A stretch of 64,000 nt of DNA. Origin: JBDIAG01 sp047974565 (GTDB lineage: Bacteria; Actinomycetota; Actinomycetes; Actinomycetales; CAWJMD01). Position numbers and translations under genes: made by a program. The notes under the pieces are model-generated. The model searched no databases, had not been told where the DNA came from, and worked only from the letters and a program-made list of their open reading frames with translations. The stretch spans positions 1-64,000 of the forward strand of contig JBKECN010000067.1 in NCBI GenBank assembly GCA_047974565.1. Reading direction: 5' to 3'. Below, piece after piece: positions 18,940 to 26,807 of the stretch (position 1 is its first letter; each line of letters begins with the position of its first letter).

Positions 18940-19962
18940 TCATCCCCGGCGGCCGCCAGGAGCGCCGCGTCCGCGACCGGCAGAACCCAACGAAGCGCCA
19001 GCACCATTGCGCCGCAACAGTTCACCCGCCGTCTGCTCGTCCACGAAGAGATCGGTGATCGTCCCCGCCCGCAGCGCTCCCAACAGAATGGGCACCCGAC
19101 TCACACCCGCCGCCACACACAGCCTGCGGGGAATCGTCGCCAGAGCGGCGGGATCCGGCCCGCTGCCCCGCGAGTTGAGGGGGATGTCGGCGTAGCTGCC
19201 GTCCTGGCGCAGAAAGGTCGTGCAGACATCGCCGACCACGCCGTGGCCCTCCAGCTCGGCCATGTCGGCGGCGTCCAGATACTCCCCCGCGTAGACGTGT
19301 GAGGTCACCGGACCATCCCATGCGCCGACACCGAAGACAGCTATGTCACAACGCTTCTGGAGTTCAACCACCCGAGCGATGGAGCGTTCTCGCCACAGTG
19401 CCTGGCGAGTGCCGGGGTCGTCGAAGAAGGTCGGCACCGGGAAGAACACCGGCCGGGCGTCGAATCCCTCGCAGGCCCGGCGCATGAGATCGCCGACATA
19501 GAGGGTCGCGGTGCTGGACGGATTGACCGCGCCGTTCAACTGCACGACCTGGCTACCCCGAGTCGGTTTGGGCACGAGATTGTCCATCACCGCCGAGACG
19601 GTGCTCCCCCACGCCACCCCGAGCGCCATCCCGGAGCCGAACCATTCACTCAGGGCCCGCCCGGCAACTCTGGCGACCTGGGCGAGGCGGTGCTCGTCGG
19701 TGGCCGTCTCACGCACCGAGACGACATTGGCACGCAGGTCGAAGGTTGCCGAAACCTGCTGGGCGAGCGAGCCCGAGCCGGGCAGGTCGGAGACGCTGAT
19801 CCGCACCAGGCCCTGCGCGCGAGCCTGCTTGAGCTGGCGCGAGATGGTCGAACGCGAGACCCCCAGCCGGCCGGCGATCGAGCCCATCGTCTCCTCCTGC
19901 ACGTAGTACAGGGTCGCCACCCGGTGCAACTCGGTGATGTCCCACGGTTGCATTTCGGTCAT
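18940..19962 (-). CDS. SorC/DeoR-type sugar-binding transcriptional regulator
   Basis: 340 residues from ATG 19962, preceded by GAGAGG. The N-terminal helix-turn-helix reads VATLYYVQEETMGSIAGRLGVSRSTISRQLKQARAQGLVRI. The rest is the sugar-phosphate-binding domain typical of SorC/CggR-like proteins (LGVAWGSTV, QLNGAVNP, FFPVPTFFDDPGTRQAL, FGVGAWD, VGDVCTTFL, LCVAAGVSRVPILLGALRAGTITDLFVDEQTA). It is divergent from glpD across a 184-bp spacer holding TGCACG half-sites. The simplest reading is a regulator of glycerol genes sensing a phosphorylated sugar or glycerol derivative; this is inferred from position. Confidence 0.9.
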   Translation of the reverse strand: MTEMQPWDITELHRVATLYYVQEETMGSIAGRLGVSRSTISRQLKQARAQGLVRISVSDLPGSGSLAQQVSATFDLRANVVSVRETATDEHRLAQVARVAGRALSEWFGSGMALGVAWGSTVSAVMDNLVPKPTRGSQVVQLNGAVNPSSTATLYVGDLMRRACEGFDARPVFFPVPTFFDDPGTRQALWRERSIARVVELQKRCDIAVFGVGAWDGPVTSHVYAGEYLDAADMAELEGHGVVGDVCTTFLRQDGSYADIPLNSRGSGPDPAALATIPRRLCVAAGVSRVPILLGALRAGTITDLFVDEQTAGELLRRNGAGASLGSAGRGRGAPGGRRG

Positions 19963-19986
19963 TCGTGCGCGCCTCTCGTGGACTCC

Positions 19987-20025
19987 TTGCACGTTCGTGC
20001 AGGGCCTTGATCTTACTTGCACGAA
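19987..20025. promoter_or_regulatory. Candidate operator: TTGCACG half-sites
   Basis: A near-perfect palindrome TGCACG-TT-CGTGCA occupies 19988-20001, and a further TTGCACGAA lies at 20017-20025. The sites are in the divergent spacer between the SorC-type regulator and glpD, 25-60 bp upstream of the regulator start, a sensible place for autoregulation and control of glpD. Confidence 0.55.
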
Positions 20026-20146
20026 GACGACAGAGTGATGCTCAACACCACGAGAACTGGCAAGGCACCACCGGCCAAGGACTCGGATTCGACCCCAGAT
20101 CGAGGCACTCTCGATCGACGCGACTGACCCAATGAAGGAGCAGCAG

Positions 20147-21901
20147 GTGACCGCACCGACAGCACGACTGACCTCGACCAACCGGCAGGCGGCATTGGAG
20201 GCCATGATCGACGAGCCGCTCGACATCCTCGTCGTGGGCGGCGGTGTCACCGGCGCCGGAATCGCCCTGGACGCGGCCACCCGCGGGCTGCGGGTCGGCA
20301 TCGTCGAGGCCCAGGACTGGGGCGCCGGCACCTCCAGCCGATCCAGCAAACTCGTCCACGGCGGCCTTCGCTACCTGCAGATGCTCGACTTCAAGCTGGT
20401 CAAGGAGGCCCTCGGCGAGCGTGGCCTGCTGATCGATCGGCTGGCCCCGCACTTGGTCCGAGCCGTCCCCTTCCTCTACCCGCTGAACGCCTGGTGGGAG
20501 CGGCCCTATGTGGCCGCCGGCATCGGACTGTACGACGCCCTGGCCACCATCGGCACCCGCAACCGGGCCGTCCCGACCCACCGCCATCTCAGCGCCAAGG
20601 GCGTGCAGAAGGTCTTCCCGGACATCAAGCCGGGTGCCTGTCAGGGTGCGGTGCGCTACTACGACGGCCAGGTGGACGACGCCCGACTGGTGGTCGCCCT
20701 GATCCGCACCGCAGCACAGTACGGGGCCCTGGTCGCCAGCCGCACCGAGGTGGTGGAACTGACCAAGGATGCCACCGGCCGGGTATCCGGCGCCGTGCTC
20801 AACGACCTGGAGTCGGGCAGCCAGTTGCAGGTGCTGGCCCGCACCGTGATCAGTGCCACCGGGGTGTGGACCGAGCAGACCCAGAACCTCGCCACCGACG
20901 ACGGCGGCCTGCAGGTGCTCGCCTCCAAGGGCATTCACATCGTCGTGCCCAAGGAGCGGATCAACTCCAGCAATGGCTTCATCCTGCAGACCGAGAAGTC
21001 GGTGCTCTTCATCATTCCGTGGTCGCGGTACTGGGTGATCGGCACCACCGACACCGGGTACCACGGCGATCTCACCCACCCGGTGGCCTCGGCGGCGGAC
21101 ATCGACTACGTGCTGGACAAGGCCAATGCGATCATCGCCGAGCCACTGACCCGCGACGACGTGATCGGCACCTGGGCAGGTCTGCGCCCGCTGCTCCAAC
21201 CTGGCACCAAGGGGGATGACAGCAAGTCGTCCAAGGTGTCCCGTGAGCACACCGTCACGGAGGTGACTCCGGGACTGGTCTCGATCGCCGGCGGCAAGCT
21301 CACCACCTACCGAGTGATGGCCGAGGACGCGGTCGACTTCGCGATCGGCCGCGCCCGGGCCAAGGAACTGCCGTCCGAGACCGCCACCACCCCATTGGTG
21401 GGCGCGGTCGGCTACCACGCCTATGCGCGTCAGGCCGATCGGATCGCGGCCACCCACGGATGGGACGACTTCCTCGTGGCGCACCTGCTGCACCGCTACG
21501 GCTCGTCCCTGCCCGAGTTGCTCGCCCTCATCGACGCCCGTCCCGAACTGGCCGAGCGGGTCCCCGGCGCCGAGGCCTACCTCAAGGCGGAGATCGTCTA
21601 TGGCGTCAGCCACGAGGGGGCCCTGCACCTGGAGGACGTGATGACCACGCGCACCAGACTCACCTACGAGGTCCGCGATCACGCGCTGGCCGCCGTGGAG
21701 ACGATCGCCGACCTGATGGCCGGCGAACTCGGCTGGAGTGCCGAGCGCCGCAACGCCGAGGTCGAGGCCTACCGCGCCCGGTGTGCCGCCGAGGACGCCG
21801 CGGCGGCCGCCCCTGACGACGCGGGCGCACAGTCCGCCCGGGGACGTGCCGGCGACCCGCTCTCCACTCTCCCAGGGGCCCGAGTCACCTCGCTGGCCTG
21901 A
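20147..21901 (+). CDS. glpD: Glycerol-3-phosphate dehydrogenase (FAD)
   Basis: Oxidises glycerol 3-phosphate to dihydroxyacetone phosphate and passes electrons to quinone at the membrane. The 584 residues hold the FAD fold ILVVGGGVTGAGIALDAATRGL, SSRSSKLVHGGLRYL, SATGVW and the substrate-site stretch SIAGGKLTTYRVMAED, followed by the C-terminal helical domain. GTG 20147 is preferred because AAGGAG (20135-20140) sits six bases upstream; ATG 20132 would begin before that site. A disordered Ala/Asp tail ends the protein. It is first of glpD, glpF, glpK. Confidence 0.95.
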   Translation: MTAPTARLTSTNRQAALEAMIDEPLDILVVGGGVTGAGIALDAATRGLRVGIVEAQDWGAGTSSRSSKLVHGGLRYLQMLDFKLVKEALGERGLLIDRLAPHLVRAVPFLYPLNAWWERPYVAAGIGLYDALATIGTRNRAVPTHRHLSAKGVQKVFPDIKPGACQGAVRYYDGQVDDARLVVALIRTAAQYGALVASRTEVVELTKDATGRVSGAVLNDLESGSQLQVLARTVISATGVWTEQTQNLATDDGGLQVLASKGIHIVVPKERINSSNGFILQTEKSVLFIIPWSRYWVIGTTDTGYHGDLTHPVASAADIDYVLDKANAIIAEPLTRDDVIGTWAGLRPLLQPGTKGDDSKSSKVSREHTVTEVTPGLVSIAGGKLTTYRVMAEDAVDFAIGRARAKELPSETATTPLVGAVGYHAYARQADRIAATHGWDDFLVAHLLHRYGSSLPELLALIDARPELAERVPGAEAYLKAEIVYGVSHEGALHLEDVMTTRTRLTYEVRDHALAAVETIADLMAGELGWSAERRNAEVEAYRARCAAEDAAAAAPDDAGAQSARGRAGDPLSTLPGARVTSLA

Positions 21902-22135
21902 GTCCCACCGGCTGAGCCACGACCTCATCTGCCGACCCACCGATCCCACAACCCGTTCTTCCCCAAGACATGTCGAGCCGGACCCGGCTCCAGCGATCCT
22001 GTTCTCCCCGGGTCCCGCTCGGCTGTGCCCGCAGGACCACCCACCAGGTGCCCCCGTCCTGCATCCGCGGACCTCCCGTCCCCGGAACCTCTCCCCCGAA
22101 CGCCGATGTGCGTCTTTCACGTCAGGAGTACAGCC

Positions 22136-22927
22136 ATGCCCATCACCGCTCTACCCGTCCAGGTCATACCCCTACTGAGCGCCGCGGATGCGGCACCCTC
22201 GCTGGCCAGCGTCTTCGTCTCCGAGGTGCTCGGCACCGCCACCCTGCTGCTACTCGGCTGTGGCGTCGTGGCCAATGTCGTCCTGGACAAGGCCAAGGGC
22301 AATGGCAGCAACTTCCACATGATCAGCTGGGGCTGGGGCATCGGCGTCTTCGCCGGGGTCTACGTCGCCTTCAAGTCCGGCGCGCACCTCAACCCGGCGG
22401 TCACCGTGGGCCTGCTCGTCAACGGAGCACCCGAGTACGCCCCCGGGGTGCCGGTCAGTCTGGCCAGCACCCTGGTGTACCTGAGTGCGGAGGTCACCGG
22501 CGCCTTCCTCGGCGCCGTGCTCGCCTTCCTCGCCTACAAGAAGCACTTCGACCTTCCGGACATCGACCCGGCCACCAAACTGGCGGTGTTCTCCACCGCG
22601 TCTGAGATCAGGTCCAAGCCCTGGAACGCCCTCACCGAGGCGATCGCCACCTTCGTGCTGGTCTTCGTCATTCTCGTCTTCGGTCAGACCCCCAGCGGAC
22701 TGGGCCCGTTCGCCGTCGCCCTGCTCGTGGTCGGGATCGGCGCCTCGCTCGGAGGGCCGACCGGCTATGCCATCAACCCAGCGCGTGACTTCGGTCCCCG
22801 GCTCGCCCACGCACTGCTGCCGATCCGCGGGAAGGGTTCCAGCGACTGGGGTTACGCCTGGGTACCGATCGTGGGCCCGCTGGCCGGAGCCGTGGTGGCC
22901 GGGCTCGCGGCAGCAGCCTACGTGTGA
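22136..22927 (+). CDS. glpF: Glycerol uptake facilitator (aquaglyceroporin)
   Basis: 263-residue channel with six membrane segments and two pore loops: HLNPAVTVG and INPARDFGPR. The Asp after the second NPAR and the Gly-rich surroundings are typical of glycerol-conducting rather than water-only channels. ATG 22136 has AGGAG eight bases upstream, and the longer upstream frame is Pro-rich and rejected. It follows glpD after a 234-bp gap with no visible gene and precedes glpK by 152 bp, so separate or internal promoters are possible. Confidence 0.94.
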   Translation: MPITALPVQVIPLLSAADAAPSLASVFVSEVLGTATLLLLGCGVVANVVLDKAKGNGSNFHMISWGWGIGVFAGVYVAFKSGAHLNPAVTVGLLVNGAPEYAPGVPVSLASTLVYLSAEVTGAFLGAVLAFLAYKKHFDLPDIDPATKLAVFSTASEIRSKPWNALTEAIATFVLVFVILVFGQTPSGLGPFAVALLVVGIGASLGGPTGYAINPARDFGPRLAHALLPIRGKGSSDWGYAWVPIVGPLAGAVVAGLAAAAYV

Positions 22928-23079
22928 GGCGGTGAGACCCGGACGCCCGACACAGTGAGCACAACACCCCCAAATCAGGCCAGACTCGCGTCAGGCCGAC
23001 GTACCACCCGCAGTACCGACATGACACCCGTTCAACCCCGCATCACCTCGATGGAGAACCCGAAAGGAAGGACTCGACG

Positions 23080-24606
23080 ATGAGCGACTCCAACAAGAAG
23101 TACGTGATGGCGATCGACCAGGGCACCACCAGCAGCCGGGCAATCGTCTTCGATCACGCCGGCCAGATCGTCACCGTGGGCCAGAAGGAACACGAGCAGA
23201 TCTTCCCGCGGGCCGGCTGGGTGGAGCACGACCCGGCCGAGATCTGGTCCAACGTGCGTGAAGTCGTGGGCATGGCCCTGTCCGGCAAGGACGTCTCGCC
23301 CGCCGACATCGCGGCGGTCGGCATCACCAACCAGCGCGAGACCGCCGTGGTGTGGGACAAGACCACCGGCGAGGCGGTCTACAACGCGATCGTCTGGCAG
23401 GACACCCGGACGAAGAAGATCGTCGAGGAACTCGGCGGTGAGCAAGGAGCCGACAAGTACAAGGACGTCGTCGGTCTGCCGCTGGCCACGTACTTCACCG
23501 GCCCGAAGGTGCGCTGGATTCTCGACAACGTCGAGGGCGCACGGGAGAAGGCCGAGGCGGGTGACCTGCTGATGGGCACCACCGACTCCTGGGTGCTGTG
23601 GAACATGACCGGCGGCGTGGACGGCGGCCTGCACATCACCGACGTCACCAACGCCTCACGCACCATGCTGATGAACATCGACACCCTCGACTGGAATGCC
23701 GACATCTGCGCGGACATGGGCATTCCGATGTCGATGCTTCCCGAGATCCGCTCCTCCTCAGAGGTTTACGGCGTGGGCCGGCCCCGGGGCCTGCTCAAGG
23801 ACATCCCCATCGCCGGCATCCTGGGCGACCAGCAGGCGGCCACTTTCGGCCAGGCCTGCTTCGAGCCGGGCATGGCCAAGAACACCTACGGCACCGGCTG
23901 CTTCCTGCTCCTGAACACCGGCACCCAGCCGGTGCGCAGCGAGAACGGGCTGCTCACTACGGTCTGTTACAAGATCGGCGACGCACCGGCGGTCTACGCC
24001 CTCGAGGGCTCCATCGCGGTGGCCGGCTCGCTGGTGCAGTGGGTGCGGGACAATCTCGAGCTCATCTCCGCCGCTCCGGAGATCGAGGCTCTGGCCGCCG
24101 AGGTGGAGGACAACGGCGGTGCGTACATCGTGCCGGCCTTCTCCGGTCTCTTCGCGCCCTACTGGCGCTCGGACGCCCGGGGCGCGCTGGTCGGGCTGAC
24201 CCGCTACGTCAACCGCAAGCACCTCGCCCGGGCCGTCCTGGAGTCCGTGGCGTACCAGACCCGGGACGTCGTGGAGGCGATGAACGCCGACTCCGGGGTC
24301 GCCCTGACCGAGCTCAAGGTGGACGGCGGCATGGTGGTGAACAACCTGCTCATGCAATTCCAGGCCGACCAGCTCGGCGTGCCGGTGGTGCGTCCCGAGG
24401 TGGCCGAGACCACCGCGCTCGGCGCCGCCTACGCGGCCGGCATCGCGGTTGGCTTCTGGGCCGGTGAGCAGGACGTCACCGACAACTGGGCGGCCGGGCA
24501 GCAGTGGGAGCCGCAGATGCCCGAGGACGAGCGCGACCGGCTGTACCGCAACTGGAAGAAGGCGATCGAGCGCACCTACGACTGGGTCGACGACGACGTG
24601 GAGTGA
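23080..24606 (+). CDS. glpK: Glycerol kinase
   Basis: Phosphorylates glycerol to glycerol 3-phosphate using ATP. The 508-residue protein has the FGGY pattern: AIDQGTTSSRAIVFD at the N terminus, ITNQRET and IVWQDTRT at the glycerol site, GILGDQQAATFGQ, KNTYGTGCFLLLNTG and DGGMVVNNLLMQFQAD at the nucleotide site. AAGGAAGG lies upstream of the ATG. Length is standard. Confidence 0.97.
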   Translation: MSDSNKKYVMAIDQGTTSSRAIVFDHAGQIVTVGQKEHEQIFPRAGWVEHDPAEIWSNVREVVGMALSGKDVSPADIAAVGITNQRETAVVWDKTTGEAVYNAIVWQDTRTKKIVEELGGEQGADKYKDVVGLPLATYFTGPKVRWILDNVEGAREKAEAGDLLMGTTDSWVLWNMTGGVDGGLHITDVTNASRTMLMNIDTLDWNADICADMGIPMSMLPEIRSSSEVYGVGRPRGLLKDIPIAGILGDQQAATFGQACFEPGMAKNTYGTGCFLLLNTGTQPVRSENGLLTTVCYKIGDAPAVYALEGSIAVAGSLVQWVRDNLELISAAPEIEALAAEVEDNGGAYIVPAFSGLFAPYWRSDARGALVGLTRYVNRKHLARAVLESVAYQTRDVVEAMNADSGVALTELKVDGGMVVNNLLMQFQADQLGVPVVRPEVAETTALGAAYAAGIAVGFWAGEQDVTDNWAAGQQWEPQMPEDERDRLYRNWKKAIERTYDWVDDDVE

Positions 24607-24742
24607 GCCCCGGCTCTCCCGAGCGGCTGCCCGGATTGGTAGCGTTTGCAGCGGCCTGCGACTCCCGGACCGGCACCGGTTCGACCGGCGGCAGAGTGGA
24701 GCCACCGGCCGCTGGCGACCGAGCCCAATGACGGGAGTTGCG

Positions 24743-26698
24743 ATGACCACGACGCCGACCTGGACGCCCGACCCGGCGGAGCTGGGCCGAACCAATATCG
24801 AGCGGCTGCGCCAGTGGCTGCACCAGGAGCGCGGCGTCCAGACCGCCGACTACGCCGAACTCCTGGCTTGGTCGGTGGAGCACCCCGGGGACTTCTGGGC
24901 GGCCTTCTGGGACTTCGCCGGGCTGGTGGCCGATCGCGGCGAGGCCACGCCGCTGGCCGATGCCACGATGCCGGGCGCCTCCTGGTTCCCCGGAGTCACG
25001 CTCAACTATGTGGACCAGGTGTTCTCCAGTGGCCTGGCTGCGGCCGACGATGTCGTCATCGTCGGCCGCAGCGAGCCGGGAGGGCCCGCGGACGTGGACC
25101 TGACCATGGCCGAGCTGCGGCGGCAGACCGCCGCCCTGGCGGCCACCCTGCGGGCGAACGGGGTCGGGCCCGGCGACCGGGTGGTGGGCTACCTGCCGAA
25201 CATCGCCGAGGCGGTGATCGGCTTCCTGGCCACCGCCAGTCTGGGAGCCATCTGGGCCGGCTGCGGCCAGGACTACTCGGCCGGGGCCGCGGTCGACCGG
25301 CTCGGCCAGCTCGAGCCGGTGGCGCTGATCACCGCCGACGGTTACCGCTACGCCAACAAGAACCACTCTCGATTGGCCGAGATCGACACGCTACGAGCCG
25401 AACTCGACCACCTGCGGCTTACCGTCGTGAGCCCCAGAATGGGCTCGCCGATTCCCGATGGCGCCGTCGGCTGGGACGAGGCGACCGCCGGGGATCACGA
25501 GTTGAGCGTCACCCAGGTGCCCTTCGACCAGCCGCTGTGGGTGCTCTTCTCCTCCGGTACCACCGGCAAACCCAAGGGAATCGTGCACGGCCATGGCGGC
25601 GTGCTGCTCGAACACGTCAAGCAGACGATGATCCACTCGGACCTGCACCCTGGGGAGACCTTCCTCTGGTACACCTCCCCGAGTTGGATGATGTGGAACA
25701 TCCAGATCGCCGGGCTGCTGGTCGGGGCCCGCATCGTCTGCTACGACGGCTCACCGGGCCACCCCCAGCACGACCAACTCTGGCGGCTGGCAGGCGAACT
25801 GGGAGTCAGGGTGCTGGGCACCAGCCCCGCCTACCTGCACGCCTGCGAAATGGCCGGGCTCGAGCCCGGCCGCGATCACGACCTCTCCGCCCTGGCCACC
25901 CTGGGGGTGACCGGCTCGGTGCTGCCTGCGGGCTCGTGCTACTGGGTGCGAGACCACGTCGGCGAACGGGTCGCGGTGGGTGCGATGAGCGGCGGAACGG
26001 ACGTGGTGAGCGCCTTCGTCGGCTGGGTGCCGACCGCGCCGGTGTGGCCGGGCGAACTCTCGGTCGTCGACCTGGGCACCAAACTCGAAGCCTTCGACCC
26101 CAGCGGCGTGCCCGTGCCGAACGGCCAGATGGGTGAACTCGTGGTGACCGCTCCGATGCCGTCGATGCCGGTCTCCTTCTGGAACGACCCGGACGGCAGT
26201 CGGCTACGGGCCGCCTACTTCGACACCTTCCCAGGAATCTGGCGCCACGGAGACTGGGTGACCCGCACCGACCACGGCTCGGTGATCATCCACGGCCGCT
26301 CCGACTCGACCCTGAACCGCAACGGGGTCCGGATGGGTCCAGCCGACATCTACTCCGCGGTGGAGCCGATGCCCGAGGTCACCGAGGCGCTGGTGGTGGG
26401 CATCGAGAACTCCGACGGCTCCTACTGGATGCCGCTGTTCGTGCACCTGGCCGACGGCCAGGAACTCACCGACGAGCTCGTCGCCACGGTGAAGCAGACG
26501 ATCCGCGAGACCGCCTCCCCCAAGCACGTTCCGGACGACGTGCTGGCCGTGGCGGGCATCCCGCACACCCGCACCGGCAAGAAGCTCGAGGTGCCGGTCA
26601 AGCGGGTGCTGCAAGGGGCCGACCCGGCGCAGGTGGCCGACGCCTCCAGCATCGACGACGCCAGCCTGCTGGACGCCTTCGTCACCCATCGCCGCTGA
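24743..26698 (+). CDS. Acetoacetyl-CoA synthetase
   Basis: ATP-dependent activation of acetoacetate to acetoacetyl-CoA. The 651 residues match the family length, and the adenylate-forming motifs are clear: LFSSGTTGKPKGIVHGHGG (P-loop), YTSPSWMMWN, GVTGSVLPAG, WRHGDWV, the hinge HGRSDSTLNRNGVRMG and the C-terminal catalytic Lys in TRTGKKLEVPVKR. ATG 24743 has GGGAG five bases upstream; ATG 24728 lacks one. It stands alone between glpK and a terminator, so the link to glycerol metabolism is not established; ketone-body or polyhydroxybutyrate use is possible. Confidence 0.93.
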   Translation: MTTTPTWTPDPAELGRTNIERLRQWLHQERGVQTADYAELLAWSVEHPGDFWAAFWDFAGLVADRGEATPLADATMPGASWFPGVTLNYVDQVFSSGLAAADDVVIVGRSEPGGPADVDLTMAELRRQTAALAATLRANGVGPGDRVVGYLPNIAEAVIGFLATASLGAIWAGCGQDYSAGAAVDRLGQLEPVALITADGYRYANKNHSRLAEIDTLRAELDHLRLTVVSPRMGSPIPDGAVGWDEATAGDHELSVTQVPFDQPLWVLFSSGTTGKPKGIVHGHGGVLLEHVKQTMIHSDLHPGETFLWYTSPSWMMWNIQIAGLLVGARIVCYDGSPGHPQHDQLWRLAGELGVRVLGTSPAYLHACEMAGLEPGRDHDLSALATLGVTGSVLPAGSCYWVRDHVGERVAVGAMSGGTDVVSAFVGWVPTAPVWPGELSVVDLGTKLEAFDPSGVPVPNGQMGELVVTAPMPSMPVSFWNDPDGSRLRAAYFDTFPGIWRHGDWVTRTDHGSVIIHGRSDSTLNRNGVRMGPADIYSAVEPMPEVTEALVVGIENSDGSYWMPLFVHLADGQELTDELVATVKQTIRETASPKHVPDDVLAVAGIPHTRTGKKLEVPVKRVLQGADPAQVADASSIDDASLLDAFVTHRR

Positions 26699-26718
26699 GA
26701 AGTCGGCGCTGAGAAGTG

Positions 26719-26756
26719 GGCCCGGCCCGCACGCTGATGCGTCTGCGGACCGGGCC
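26719..26756. terminator. Bidirectional terminator-like hairpin
   Basis: Outer arms GGCCCGG (26719-26725) and CCGGGCC (26750-26756), inner arms CCGCA (26727-26731) and TGCGG (26744-26748), one C-A mismatch between them and a 12-base loop. It sits between two converging stop codons. Confidence 0.7.
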
Positions 26757-26807
26757 GGTCGGGCGTTGAGTCAGCCCGCCCTCACGGGCTGATCGAGGTC
26801 GTCCGCC

